Positions 34,265-42,614 of a DNA stretch of 64,000 bases are shown piece after piece. Below the pieces are notes generated by a model, which searched no databases, was not told the origin of the DNA, and saw only the letters and a program-made list of their open reading frames with translations. The stretch is from Solirubrobacteraceae bacterium (lineage in GTDB: Bacteria > Actinomycetota > Thermoleophilia > Solirubrobacterales > Solirubrobacteraceae). Position numbers and translations under genes: made by a program. The DNA lies in assembly GCA_016463765.1 (NCBI GenBank), contig JAEMQS010000003.1, forward strand, positions 1-64,000. The letters run 5' to 3'. Positions within the stretch are counted from its first letter, which is position 1. Each line of letters starts with the position of its first letter.

Positions 34265-34991
34265 GCGGGTCAGTCCTCGGCCACGACGCGTCGCGGATCG
34301 TCACGATCCGGTTCGCGCGCGCCGCGAGCTCGAGGTCGTGCGTGACGTAGAGGACGGTCGTCCCCTCCCCGTTCAGGCGGTGCAGGAGGTCGAACATCTC
34401 GCCCGCGGTCCTTGTGTCGAGGTTGCCCGTCGGCTCGTCGCCGATGAGCAGCGGCGGGTCGGCGGCCAGCGCGCGGGCGATCGCGACGCGCTGCTGCTCG
34501 CCGCCCGACAGCTCGACGGGCAGGTGGTCGCCCTTGTCGCCGAGCCCGACGAGGGCGAGGTTCCGCCGCGCGATGTCCGCCCGCTCGCGCCTGGGCACGC
34601 GCCGCGAGAAGTCCAGCGGCAGCATCGCGTTCTCCAGCGCGGTGAGCGTCGGCAGCAGCTGGAAGAACTGGAAGACCACGCCGACGCGCCGCCCGCGCCA
34701 CACCGCGAGGTCCTCCTCGCTCATGCGGTCGATGCGCTGCCCGTCGACCGTCACCGTGCCCTCGGTCGGCCGGTCGATGCCCGTGATCATGTTCATGACC
34801 GTGGACTTGCCGCTGCCCGAGGGGCCGACGATCGCGACCATGTCGCCGTCGGCGATCGTCAGGTCGACGCCGCGGAGCGCCGGATACTCGAGCTTGCCCG
34901 AGCGGTAGACCTTGGTCACCCCGGACAGCTCGATGAGCGCCTGCTGGGTGGCGGCGGGATCGGGGGCGCCCTCGGCGGTGGCCTGCGTCAT
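34212..34991 (-). CDS. ABC transporter ATP-binding protein (LolD/MacB-type), C-terminus altered
   Basis: A 259-residue ATPase energising the adjacent permease. Walker A is GPSGSGKS (56-63), the signature LSGGEQQRVAIARAL, and Walker B LLIGDEPTGNLD, followed by VTHDLELAARANRIVTIRD. After RD the sequenced frame continues as ASWPRTDPRG to 34212, inside the permease gene. The neighbouring frame gives RRVVAED and a stop at 34270, a normal ending for this family. A one-base deletion or a read error near 34287 is suspected. The ATP-binding machinery is intact either way. Confidence 0.9.
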   Translation of the reverse strand: MTQATAEGAPDPAATQQALIELSGVTKVYRSGKLEYPALRGVDLTIADGDMVAIVGPSGSGKSTVMNMITGIDRPTEGTVTVDGQRIDRMSEEDLAVWRGRRVGVVFQFFQLLPTLTALENAMLPLDFSRRVPRRERADIARRNLALVGLGDKGDHLPVELSGGEQQRVAIARALAADPPLLIGDEPTGNLDTRTAGEMFDLLHRLNGEGTTVLYVTHDLELAARANRIVTIRDASWPRTDPRGAHRRPAQVVHRPHAS

Positions 34992-35059
34992 GCGCGCAAG
35001 CCTCCCAACCGCCGGAGGGCGCCACATCCGCACCGATCGCGAGGACCGGTGCGGGAGAA

Positions 35060-35455
35060 CTACGCGGGCCAGAAGTCCGGCTGCAGCTCCGGCTCGCCCT
35101 CCTCGTCATCCCGGACCGAGCAGATGATGACCTGCGCCTCGGTGTCACCGTCGTTGTGGATAGAGCGGAACGCCGAGGCGGCGACCCGCAGCGCATCGCC
35201 GGGCCCGAGCTCGATGACGTCGTCGCCGACCTTGGCCGTCAGCGTGCCCGCGACCACGAGATACAGCTCCTCCTGGCGCTCGTGCCGGTGCCCGTAGCTC
35301 CCCCGCCCGCCTGTGCCCGGCGGCATGCTGCGCAGGGTGAGCGCGACCTGCTCGGCGCCGAGCGCGTCGGTGTACGAGCGCGCCTCCCCGTAGCCCGGGT
35401 ACGCGGCCATGTGGTCCGTCGCGTCGGTGCGCGCGGCCTTCGTCCAGTCCGCCAT
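35060..35455 (-). CDS. Cupin-domain protein
   Basis: A 131-residue single-domain cupin. Metal-binding motif one is GHRHERQEELYLVVAG, and the second strand set ends ALRVAASAFRSIHNDGD. The ATG at 35455 is preferred: an AGGAGG lies six bases before it, while the ATG at 35461 touches that site. Small cupins bind metals and act as isomerases, dioxygenases or sensors; this one has no further clue. It lies upstream of the ABC genes on the same strand, separated by 68 bp. Confidence 0.82.
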   Translation of the reverse strand: MADWTKAARTDATDHMAAYPGYGEARSYTDALGAEQVALTLRSMPPGTGGRGSYGHRHERQEELYLVVAGTLTAKVGDDVIELGPGDALRVAASAFRSIHNDGDTEAQVIICSVRDDEEGEPELQPDFWPA

Positions 35456-35547
35456 CGCCATCCTCCTCGGCCGTGGTGTGTGGCCGACCCTACGTGGTGT
35501 CGGCCAACCACACCTGCGGGTGGACTCGCTCGGGTAGCGTCCCGCCG

Positions 35548-36891
35548 GTGTCGCAGCTCGACGCGCAGCAGCTCGCTCTGCGGCTGGAGGAGGTCTACCC
35601 CGAAGTCACACTCGCGGGCCCGCCCCGGCGGCTGTCCGGCGGGGCGTCGCGCGAGACCTGGAAGGGCACCGCGAGCACGGGCGACGACTTCATCGTGCAA
35701 GTGCGGCGCGGCGCATCGCTCGGGGAGGAGACCGACGAGGCCGAGCTCCTGCGTGCAGCCGCAGCGGCCGGGGTGCGCGCGCCGAAGGTCCTCGCCGAGG
35801 GCGGCGACGATCCGGTCCTCGGGACGTACACGATCACCACCTGCCTGCCCGGCACCGAAGACCCCCGCTGGATCCTCTCCGACGACGACGCGCCCGACCC
35901 CGCGGCGCTGCTCGGCGACCTCGCCGCGGCGCTGGCCGCGGTCCACACCGTCGACCTCGACGACTCGGGCCTCCAGCCCGCCGATCAGCTCGTCCTGCTC
36001 CGCCATCTCCACCACGGGCTCGGCCAGCCGCACCCCGTCTTCGACCTCGCGTTCCGGCGCCTGGAGGCCACGCGTCCGACGAGCACCGAGACCACCGTCG
36101 TCCACGGCGACTTCCGGCTCGGGAACCTCCTCGTCGACGAGACCGGGCTGACCGGCGTCCTGGACTGGGAGCTCGCGCATCTCGGCGACCCGGCTTCCGA
36201 CCTCGGCTGGCTGTGCGTGCGCGCCTGGCGGTTCGGACGGCCCGACCGGCCCGCCGCCGGCCTGGGGTCGCGTGCCGCCCTGCTCGACGCCTACGAACGC
36301 GCGAGCGGCCGGCGGGTCGCGCCCGAGACGCTGGCCTGGTGGGAACTGCTCGCCACGCTGCGCTGGGGCATCATCACCGTGCAGCAGGCCTTCAGTCAGC
36401 GCGACTCGCTCGAGCACGCGGTGATCGGGCGGCGTACCGCCGAAGTCGAGTGGGACCTGCTCGACCTGCTCGGCGCCCCCGAGGTGGACGCCGCACCGCC
36501 CGCCGCCGGCCACGCGGCGCCGACCGGCCCCCACGACCGGCCGACCGCCGCCGAGCTCCTGCACGCCGCCCGAAGCGCCCTCGGCGATGACGTGCTGCCG
36601 CAGCTCGAAGGCCGCGCGGCGTTCCAGGCCCGGGTCGCGATGCGCGCGCTCGGGATCGTCGCCCGCGAACTCGAACATGCGCCCGCCGACACGCGCACCC
36701 GTGCGCGGGCGCTGGCCGCGCTCGGCGCCGACGACGAGGCCGGCGTCGCCGCCCGGGCACAGGCCGGCGACTACGACGCCGACGAGCCGGCCGCGCTCGC
36801 GTCCCTCCGCACGCTCGTGCGCTGCAAGCTCGCGACCGCGAACCCGAAGCACCTCACGCCCATCACCGAGCAGGAGGAGGAGCCCGCGTGA
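35548..36891 (+). CDS. APH-like kinase fused to DUF6285 domain
   Basis: A 447-residue protein. The kinase part has GGASRETWKG, the catalytic HGDFRLGN (D188) and the metal-binding DWE (D206) followed by LGDPASDLGWL, all standard for APH/ACAD10-type kinases. From about residue 330 a second domain, HDRPTAAELLHAARSALGDD, matches DUF6285. Human ACAD10/11 join such a kinase to an acyl-CoA dehydrogenase to phosphorylate 4-hydroxyacyl-CoA, and bacterial LvaA does the same. The GTGA overlap with the next dehydrogenase gene supports this function here. Antibiotic phosphorylation is less likely. Confidence 0.88.
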   Translation: MSQLDAQQLALRLEEVYPEVTLAGPPRRLSGGASRETWKGTASTGDDFIVQVRRGASLGEETDEAELLRAAAAAGVRAPKVLAEGGDDPVLGTYTITTCLPGTEDPRWILSDDDAPDPAALLGDLAAALAAVHTVDLDDSGLQPADQLVLLRHLHHGLGQPHPVFDLAFRRLEATRPTSTETTVVHGDFRLGNLLVDETGLTGVLDWELAHLGDPASDLGWLCVRAWRFGRPDRPAAGLGSRAALLDAYERASGRRVAPETLAWWELLATLRWGIITVQQAFSQRDSLEHAVIGRRTAEVEWDLLDLLGAPEVDAAPPAAGHAAPTGPHDRPTAAELLHAARSALGDDVLPQLEGRAAFQARVAMRALGIVARELEHAPADTRTRARALAALGADDEAGVAARAQAGDYDADEPAALASLRTLVRCKLATANPKHLTPITEQEEEPA

Positions 36892-38111
36892 TCGACGACG
36901 ACCTCGCCGAGATCGACGCGTTCATCGAACGTGAGATCCGGCCGCTGGAGGCCGAGGGCGACAACGCCCGTTTCTTCGACCACCGCCGGGAGATGGCCCG
37001 CACCGACCTGGAGCGCGACGGGTTGCCGTCGCACGAGTGGGAGGCGCTGCTCCGGGAGGCGATGCGCCGCGCCGACGACGCGGGCCTGTTGCGCTACGCC
37101 CTGCCCGAGGCGCTCGGCGGGCGCGGGGCGTCGAACCTCGACATGGCGATCGTGCGCGAGCACCTGAACCGCATGCCGATCGGCCTCCACAACGACCCGC
37201 AGTCCGAGATGTCGATCGTCGGCAACTTCCCGTTCGCCTTTCTCCTCGACGAGTTCGGTTCGCCCGAGCAGCGCGAGATGATCGAGCCGTCCATCCGCGG
37301 CGAGGTGATCGTCGCCTTCGGCCTCACCGAACCCGACCACGGCAGCGACGCGACCTTCCTGCAGACCACCGCCCGCCAGGACGGCGGCGACTGGGTCATC
37401 AACGGCGCCAAGCGGTTCAACACGGGCATGCACGTCGCGACGCACGACCTCGTCTTCGCCCGCACGTCAGGCGAGCACGGCCACCCGCGCGGGATCACCG
37501 CGTTCCTCGTGCCGACCGACAGCCCCGGCCTCGACGTCCCGTTTCACTGGTGGACGATGAACATGCCGTCCGACCACGCGGAGGTCACGCTCACCGACGT
37601 CCGGGTGCCGGCGAGCGCCATCATCGGCGAGGAGGGGCTGGGGCTGGCGCTCGCCCAGCGCTTCGTCCACGAGAACCGCATCCGGCAGGCGGCGTCGTCG
37701 GTGGGCGCGGCGGCGTACTGCATCGACGAGGCCGTGGCGTACGCCCGCGAGCGGGTCACCTGGGGCAAGCCGCTGTGGAAGAACCAGGGCATCCAGTTCC
37801 CGCTCGCCGAGCTGTGGACGGAGTGCGAACTGGTGCGCGGGCTCGTGCGGTCGACCGCGGCGGCGCTCGACGCGAACGACCACATGGCGGTCACGCACCA
37901 GGTCGCGATGTGCAACTACCGCGCGAACCGGCTGGCGTGCGACGCGGCCGACCGCGCGATGCAGACATGCGGCGGGATGGGGTACACGCGGCACATGCCC
38001 TTCGAGCACCTGTACCGCCACCACCGCCGGTACCGCATCACCGAAGGGTCGGACGAGATCCAGCTGCGCAAGATCGCGCAGGAGCTCTTCCGCGTTCCGG
38101 CCACTCCCTGA
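36888..38111 (+). CDS. Acyl-CoA dehydrogenase paired with the APH-like kinase
   Basis: A 407-residue FAD enzyme. It has the usual helical N-terminus, FGLTEPDHGSDATFLQTTAR (substrate and FAD contacts), and the C-terminal YRITEGSDEIQLRKI, whose Glu occupies the catalytic-base site. The GTG overlaps the kinase stop, with GGAGGAGGAG as a strong ribosome binding site, so both are co-translated. In known systems the kinase product is converted by such a dehydrogenase-like enzyme. The predicted pathway is therefore 4-hydroxyacid or levulinate-like catabolism, by analogy with LvaA/LvaC and ACAD10/11. Confidence 0.9.
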   Translation: MIDDDLAEIDAFIEREIRPLEAEGDNARFFDHRREMARTDLERDGLPSHEWEALLREAMRRADDAGLLRYALPEALGGRGASNLDMAIVREHLNRMPIGLHNDPQSEMSIVGNFPFAFLLDEFGSPEQREMIEPSIRGEVIVAFGLTEPDHGSDATFLQTTARQDGGDWVINGAKRFNTGMHVATHDLVFARTSGEHGHPRGITAFLVPTDSPGLDVPFHWWTMNMPSDHAEVTLTDVRVPASAIIGEEGLGLALAQRFVHENRIRQAASSVGAAAYCIDEAVAYARERVTWGKPLWKNQGIQFPLAELWTECELVRGLVRSTAAALDANDHMAVTHQVAMCNYRANRLACDAADRAMQTCGGMGYTRHMPFEHLYRHHRRYRITEGSDEIQLRKIAQELFRVPATP

Positions 38112-38137
38112 CCTGAACCGGTGGGAGGCTTGCGCAC

Positions 38138-38503
38138 ATGCCCACTATCACCAAGCTCGACTTCGTCGGCATCCCGTCCCAGGACGCCGACCGCTCCAAG
38201 GCCTTCTACGGCGAGATGCTCGGTCTGCGCCCCGACGAGCACTCCGACTACGAGTTCTGGGTCGGTGAGACCTGCCTCGGCATCTGGGAGCCGGAGAAGA
38301 TGGGGCTGCCGTTCGCGCCCCAGAAGAACGCCCACCTGGCGCTGCACGTCGACGACGTCGCCGCGGCGCGCACCGAACTGGAGGCCAAGGGGGTCGAGTT
38401 CTTCGGGGACACCATGGATTCGGGCGTCTGCCACATGGCGCTCTTCACCGACCCGGACGGCAACGACCTCATGCTGCACGGCCGCTACAAGCCGTACGAC
38501 TGA
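38138..38503 (+). CDS. VOC-family (glyoxalase-like) protein
   Basis: A 121-residue protein, one VOC module pair of the short type. It starts MPTITKLDFVGIPSQDADRSKAFYGEMLGL after GGGAGG eight bases upstream. Putative metal residues are seen in LALHVDDV and DLMLHGRYK; the first-strand residue is Phe/Val rather than His, so the metal site may be incomplete. It ends three bases before the convergent membrane protein gene. Function unassigned. Confidence 0.84.
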   Translation: MPTITKLDFVGIPSQDADRSKAFYGEMLGLRPDEHSDYEFWVGETCLGIWEPEKMGLPFAPQKNAHLALHVDDVAAARTELEAKGVEFFGDTMDSGVCHMALFTDPDGNDLMLHGRYKPYD

Positions 38504-38506
38504 GGC

Positions 38507-39598
38507 TCAGGGCCGCATCGGGAGGTAGACGACCGGCAGGTCGTCCATGTCAGGCGGGGCGCACACCACGTCGCCCCGCTTGAGCGCCCGGGTCAGGCCG
38601 ACGAATCCGATGGCCCCGCCGACGAGCGGCAGCCAGAAGAGGATGACGCGGTAGACGAGCACGGCCGCGACGGTCACCGCGGCCGGCGCGCCGAACACGA
38701 TGAGCGTCCCGATCAGTCCGCCGTCGATCCCCCCGACGCCGCCCGGGATCGGCAGGAGCCCGCCGAGCTGCCCGATGAGGTAGCCCATGAGGATGATCGT
38801 GATGTCGACGTCGGCGCCGAACGCCTGGAACGTCGCCCACAGCACCGCGTTGTCCCACGCCCAGTAGCCGAGCGCGCCGACGATCACGAGCGCGTTGCGC
38901 TGCCGGACGATCTCCGACGCCTCACGCACGCCATGGATCACGCTGCCACGCGCGTGGCCGAACCAGCGGCGCAGCCGGGACGCGTCCTCGGGGACCGGGC
39001 CGCCGTCGCCCAGCTTCGGCAGCGCGAGGACGAGCGCGATGGTCGCGACGGACATCGCGGCCGGCAGCGCGGTGAGCCAGAGGCTGATCGGCGGGCCGAT
39101 GAGCCCGATCGCCATGAGCGTGCCGAGCACCGCCACCGCGACGAAGTTCACCGAGCTCTTGATCGTGAAGAACGCGACCGAGCGACGAGCCACGTACTGC
39201 AGCGACATCCCGGCCTGCGTCAGGGCCCAGGCGCCGAGCGCCAGACCGGCCGCGCCGCTGGCGGGCACGATCGCGCCGACCCCCAGCTCGGACCAGCCGA
39301 TCTTCGAGCTCATGGCCCACGACATCCGCTTGCAGAACACCGGGCGGAACATCAGGACGTAGGAGATGCACGACAGCAACTCGAAGGCGATCGCCACCGC
39401 GACCCACCACGGGTCTGCCGCGCGCAGGTAGCCGCGGACCTCGCCGAGCCCGGGGGCGAGCAGGACGATGAGCACGAAGACCCCGATGAGCAGAGCGACC
39501 TGGATGGCGCGCCGCGCGAGCTTGCGCAGCTCGAAGCCCTCGGGGAGTGTCGTGCCGGGTGAGGCCTCGACATCGGGCACGGTCGACACCCGGCCCAT
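38507..39598 (-). CDS. UPF0104/LPG-synthase-type transmembrane protein
   Basis: A 363-residue membrane protein with about eight to nine helices. The family signature PIPGGVGGIDGGLIG and the helix segments ALGYWAWDNAVLWATFQAFG are typical of the lysylphosphatidylglycerol synthase TM (UPF0104) family, but the soluble aminoacyl transfer domain is missing, as in flippase-like relatives. The ATG at 39598 gives MGRVSTVPDVE; the longer frame is not homologous. A membrane-lipid or glycolipid transfer role is inferred from family. Confidence 0.86.
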   Translation of the reverse strand: MGRVSTVPDVEASPGTTLPEGFELRKLARRAIQVALLIGVFVLIVLLAPGLGEVRGYLRAADPWWVAVAIAFELLSCISYVLMFRPVFCKRMSWAMSSKIGWSELGVGAIVPASGAAGLALGAWALTQAGMSLQYVARRSVAFFTIKSSVNFVAVAVLGTLMAIGLIGPPISLWLTALPAAMSVATIALVLALPKLGDGGPVPEDASRLRRWFGHARGSVIHGVREASEIVRQRNALVIVGALGYWAWDNAVLWATFQAFGADVDITIILMGYLIGQLGGLLPIPGGVGGIDGGLIGTLIVFGAPAAVTVAAVLVYRVILFWLPLVGGAIGFVGLTRALKRGDVVCAPPDMDDLPVVYLPMRP

Positions 39599-39739
39599 TG
39601 TTGCATGCGCAACGACTGCTGTCGAGTCCTGGGACTCCGAAAACTTGCACGTACTTCCCCACACCGATCAGCACCCTTCTTCGGATGCGCCTCGCGCAGT
39701 GCGCGCCGACCATGACCCGGTCCTTGAAGGAGGAGCACG

Positions 39740-40975
39740 ATGAAGCGTCGCCGCACGTCCATGACCATCGCCGCGGCCCTGCTCGCCGCCGTCCCCGCGA
39801 CCGCCCACGCGGCATGGCCCGGAGTCAACGGCCGGATCTCCTACACGCAGCGCGTCGAGGCCGCCGGCGGCGTCGGCGCCAACCGCAACCTGTTCGCGAT
39901 GGCGCTCGACGGCACGAGCAGCCGGCTCACCAGCCATCCCAACAACGAGGAGCAGTCGAGCTGGGCGCCGGACGGCCTCCGGCTCGCCTACAAGCGCCTC
40001 GAGGAGAGCTGGATCCTCGAAGCCCTCGACGGCAGCGGCACCACCACCCAGATCACGAACGACCCGGGCAGCACGAACCCGTTCAACACCCAGCCCGCCT
40101 GGAGCCCGGACGGCCGCGCGCTGCTCATCCGCTCCAGCCGGCTGCACCCGACCGTCCGCCAGGGCGACATCCTCCGCGTCGACGTCGACCCCACGTCGCC
40201 GACGTACAAGGAGATCTCGCTCGTGCTCGCGCGCCCCGGGGACGAGCGCTACCCCACCTTCTCACCCGACGGGACGCGGATCGCGTTCCGCGGGGACGAC
40301 GACGGGCTCGACCTCACCGGCGATGAAGAGCTCTTCATCGCAGACGCCGACGGCACGAACGTCGTGCAGCTCACCGACGACGCCGCCGTGGACTCCGCGC
40401 CGGCTTGGTCACCGGACGGTGCGCAGCTGGCGTTCGAGTCGACGCGGGACGGGGCCGATCACGAGATCTACGTCATGGACCTCGCGTCGCGGTCGGTCAC
40501 CCGGCTGACCGACAACGACGTCCACGACGAGGGGCCGGCCTGGTCACCCGACGGGCGATACATGGCGTTCACCCGCGCCGACACCCGCACCTCACCCGGG
40601 GACATCTGGGTTATGCGCGCCGACGGCACAGAGCAGCGAGCGCTCCTCACCACCCCGATCATCGAGGAGTCCCCCGACTGGCAGCCCCTCCCGACGACGG
40701 TGGGTGCGCTGGACCGTTACCCGCGGACGGCGTGCGGTGACCTCTCGCTGACCCCCGGAGGCGTGGCGTCCATCGTCGCGGTGAAGGTGCCCTGCCCGAC
40801 CGCGCGGCGCGTCGCGGCGACCTGGGAGGAGGGCGCCGACGCCGGGACGCCACCCGCACAGATCGAAGGCTTCACGTGCACGGCGCGCCCGCACAGCTTC
40901 GACCAGACCCTGGTCGAGTGCGATCACGCGGGCAGCAAGAAGGGCGTGTCGTTCGTCTACCGCGCCGCGGCGTAG
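39740..40975 (+). CDS. Secreted TolB-like PD40 propeller protein
   Basis: A 411-residue exported protein with a strong ribosome binding site (AAGGAGGAGCACG). A signal peptide ends at TAHA. Residues about 25-320 hold PD40/WD-like blades, each with PxWSPDG then LAF (QPAWSPDGRALLI, PTFSPDGTRIAF, PAWSPDGAQLAF, PAWSPDGRYMAF), giving a six-bladed propeller. A C-terminal extension of about 90 residues with four cysteines may form a disulfide-stabilised domain. It is not part of a Tol-Pal locus; role unknown. Confidence 0.88.
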   Translation: MKRRRTSMTIAAALLAAVPATAHAAWPGVNGRISYTQRVEAAGGVGANRNLFAMALDGTSSRLTSHPNNEEQSSWAPDGLRLAYKRLEESWILEALDGSGTTTQITNDPGSTNPFNTQPAWSPDGRALLIRSSRLHPTVRQGDILRVDVDPTSPTYKEISLVLARPGDERYPTFSPDGTRIAFRGDDDGLDLTGDEELFIADADGTNVVQLTDDAAVDSAPAWSPDGAQLAFESTRDGADHEIYVMDLASRSVTRLTDNDVHDEGPAWSPDGRYMAFTRADTRTSPGDIWVMRADGTEQRALLTTPIIEESPDWQPLPTTVGALDRYPRTACGDLSLTPGGVASIVAVKVPCPTARRVAATWEEGADAGTPPAQIEGFTCTARPHSFDQTLVECDHAGSKKGVSFVYRAAA

Positions 40976-41269
40976 TCACTCGGGGGCTCGTGCCGGGGCG
41001 TCATGGCCCCGGTACCGCAGCACCACTGCGAGCGTGACGATCGACGACACCACCACGACGACGTTCCCGACGATGATCGGGACGTCGTCGATCACCAGCC
41101 CGCGGGCGAGCCACGCGCCGCCACCGAGGATGAGCACCACGAGCCACGCGGCGCTCACGTCGTCCGAGTGGCGGCGGCGATGCACCCGCTCGGCCTGCAG
41201 CAGCGGGGCGACGCCCATCACGATGCCGGCCGTCGTCGCGGCGACGGCGGTCACACCTTCGGCGTCCAT
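40976..41269 (-). CDS. SemiSWEET/PQ-loop-like small transporter
   Basis: A 97-residue protein with three membrane helices, the size of a bacterial SemiSWEET sugar transporter. The loop after helix one reads APLLQAERVHRRRHSDDVS; the usual PQ pair is PL here. The start overlaps the last base of the upstream acyl-CoA dehydrogenase stop (TGATG), so it is translated with that gene. Family placement rests on size, topology and the HSDDVS-type motif; substrate unknown. Confidence 0.68.
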   Translation of the reverse strand: MDAEGVTAVAATTAGIVMGVAPLLQAERVHRRRHSDDVSAAWLVVLILGGGAWLARGLVIDDVPIIVGNVVVVVSSIVTLAVVLRYRGHDAPARAPE

Positions 41270-42567
41270 CAGTCGTTCGCGGTGACGGTCTCGAGGATCT
41301 CGGCGAACTTCTCCCGCGCCGCGGCCCGGCGGGTCGGCACGTGCTCGGTCGGGACCTCGTCGGCCGGCGGCGCGTAGCCGCGCAGCACCTGACGGGCGAC
41401 CGACTGGCGGTGCACCTCGTCGGGCCCGTCGTAGATCCGCGCCGCGCGCGCGAAGCGATACATCGCCTCGAGCGGCAGGTCCGTCGAGTACCCGAGCGAG
41501 CCGTGCAGCTGCACCGCGCGGTCGATGACGTCATGCAGCACCTGCGCGCCGAAGAACTTGATCATCGAGATGTCCGTGCGCGCGGCCGCGGCGCCCTCGG
41601 TGTCCATCCGCCACGCGGCGTGCAGCGTCATGAGCCGCGCGGCCTGCATCTGCGCGGCGCTGTCGGCGATCCAGTTCTGCACCGTCTGCTTCTCGGCCAG
41701 CACGCTCCCGAACGCGTAGCGGTACGTCGCGCGCTCGCAGAGCATGTCGAACGCGCGGCTGGAGACCCCGAGCCAGCGCATGCAGTGGTGGATGCGCCCC
41801 GGGCCGAGCCGGTGCTGGGCGATGAGGAAGCCCGCGCCCTCGGCGCCCAGCAGCGCGTCGGCGGGGACCCGCACGTCCTCGTACAGGATCTCCGCGTGCC
41901 CGCCGAGCTTGCCGAACTCCTCCTGCGGGTGCTCCATCGTCGCGACGTCGCGCAGGATGTTCACGCCGGGCGTGTCCGCGGGGACGATGAACATCGAGGC
42001 GCGCTGGTGCGGGCGCGCGTCCGGGTCGGTCACGGCCATGACGATGAGCACGTCGGCGATCGACGCGTTCGAGCTGAACCACTTGTGCCCGTTGATGACC
42101 CAGTCCTCGCCGTCGCGCACGGCGCTCGTCGTCAGCAGCGTGGGGTCGGCGCCGGCGTTCGGCTCGGTCATGCTGAACGCCGACTTGATGTCGCCTGCGA
42201 GCAGCGGCTCCAGCCAGCGCTCCTTCTGCTCGGGCGTGCCGGCCATCGCGAGGATCTCGCTGTTGCCGGAATCGGGCGCCTGGCAGCCGAACGCGTTCGG
42301 GGCGAACGGCGACGTGCCGAGGATCTCGTGCAGCAGGCCGAGCTTGACCTGGCCGTAGCCCTGGCCGCCGAGCTCAGGATCGAGGTGCGCGGCCCACAGA
42401 CCCTGCTCCTTCACGCGCTCCTGCAGCGGCGCGTAGACGCGGTCGAGCTGGTCCTGGGACAGCTCGGAGAAGACCGTCTCCAGCGGCCAGATCTCCTCGC
42501 GCACGAAGTCCCGCGCCCAGTCGAGCTTCGCCTGGTACTCGGGTTCGGTCTGAAAGTCCCACGCCAT
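41269..42567 (-). CDS. Acyl-CoA dehydrogenase, ACAD10/11-like
   Basis: A 432-residue flavoenzyme starting MAWDFQTEPEYQAKLDWARDF. It shows AFSMTEPNAGADPTLLTT, the hydrophobic FAD region and ARIYDGPDEVHRQS at the C-terminus. DGPDEVH with Asp instead of Glu at the base position is usual in the ACAD10/11-like branch, which acts on branched or hydroxylated acyl-CoAs. The longer frame to 42993 is a shadow. It may process the same compounds as the kinase-dehydrogenase pair 3 kb away. Confidence 0.9.
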   Translation of the reverse strand: MAWDFQTEPEYQAKLDWARDFVREEIWPLETVFSELSQDQLDRVYAPLQERVKEQGLWAAHLDPELGGQGYGQVKLGLLHEILGTSPFAPNAFGCQAPDSGNSEILAMAGTPEQKERWLEPLLAGDIKSAFSMTEPNAGADPTLLTTSAVRDGEDWVINGHKWFSSNASIADVLIVMAVTDPDARPHQRASMFIVPADTPGVNILRDVATMEHPQEEFGKLGGHAEILYEDVRVPADALLGAEGAGFLIAQHRLGPGRIHHCMRWLGVSSRAFDMLCERATYRYAFGSVLAEKQTVQNWIADSAAQMQAARLMTLHAAWRMDTEGAAAARTDISMIKFFGAQVLHDVIDRAVQLHGSLGYSTDLPLEAMYRFARAARIYDGPDEVHRQSVARQVLRGYAPPADEVPTEHVPTRRAAAREKFAEILETVTAND

Positions 42568-42614
42568 CGTCCGCGCCTCCTCAGTGGTCGGACGCCGGAC
42601 GCTACCGGCAGACG

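Noticed and set aside
35548-36891. Aminoglycoside resistance kinase
   Set aside because: The DUF6285 extension and coupling to an acyl-CoA dehydrogenase fit acyl-CoA metabolism better.
39600-39613. GTTGC-ATGC-GCAAC inverted repeat upstream of the UPF0104 gene as an operator
   Set aside because: Only five-base arms and overlaps the start region; too weak to list as a site.
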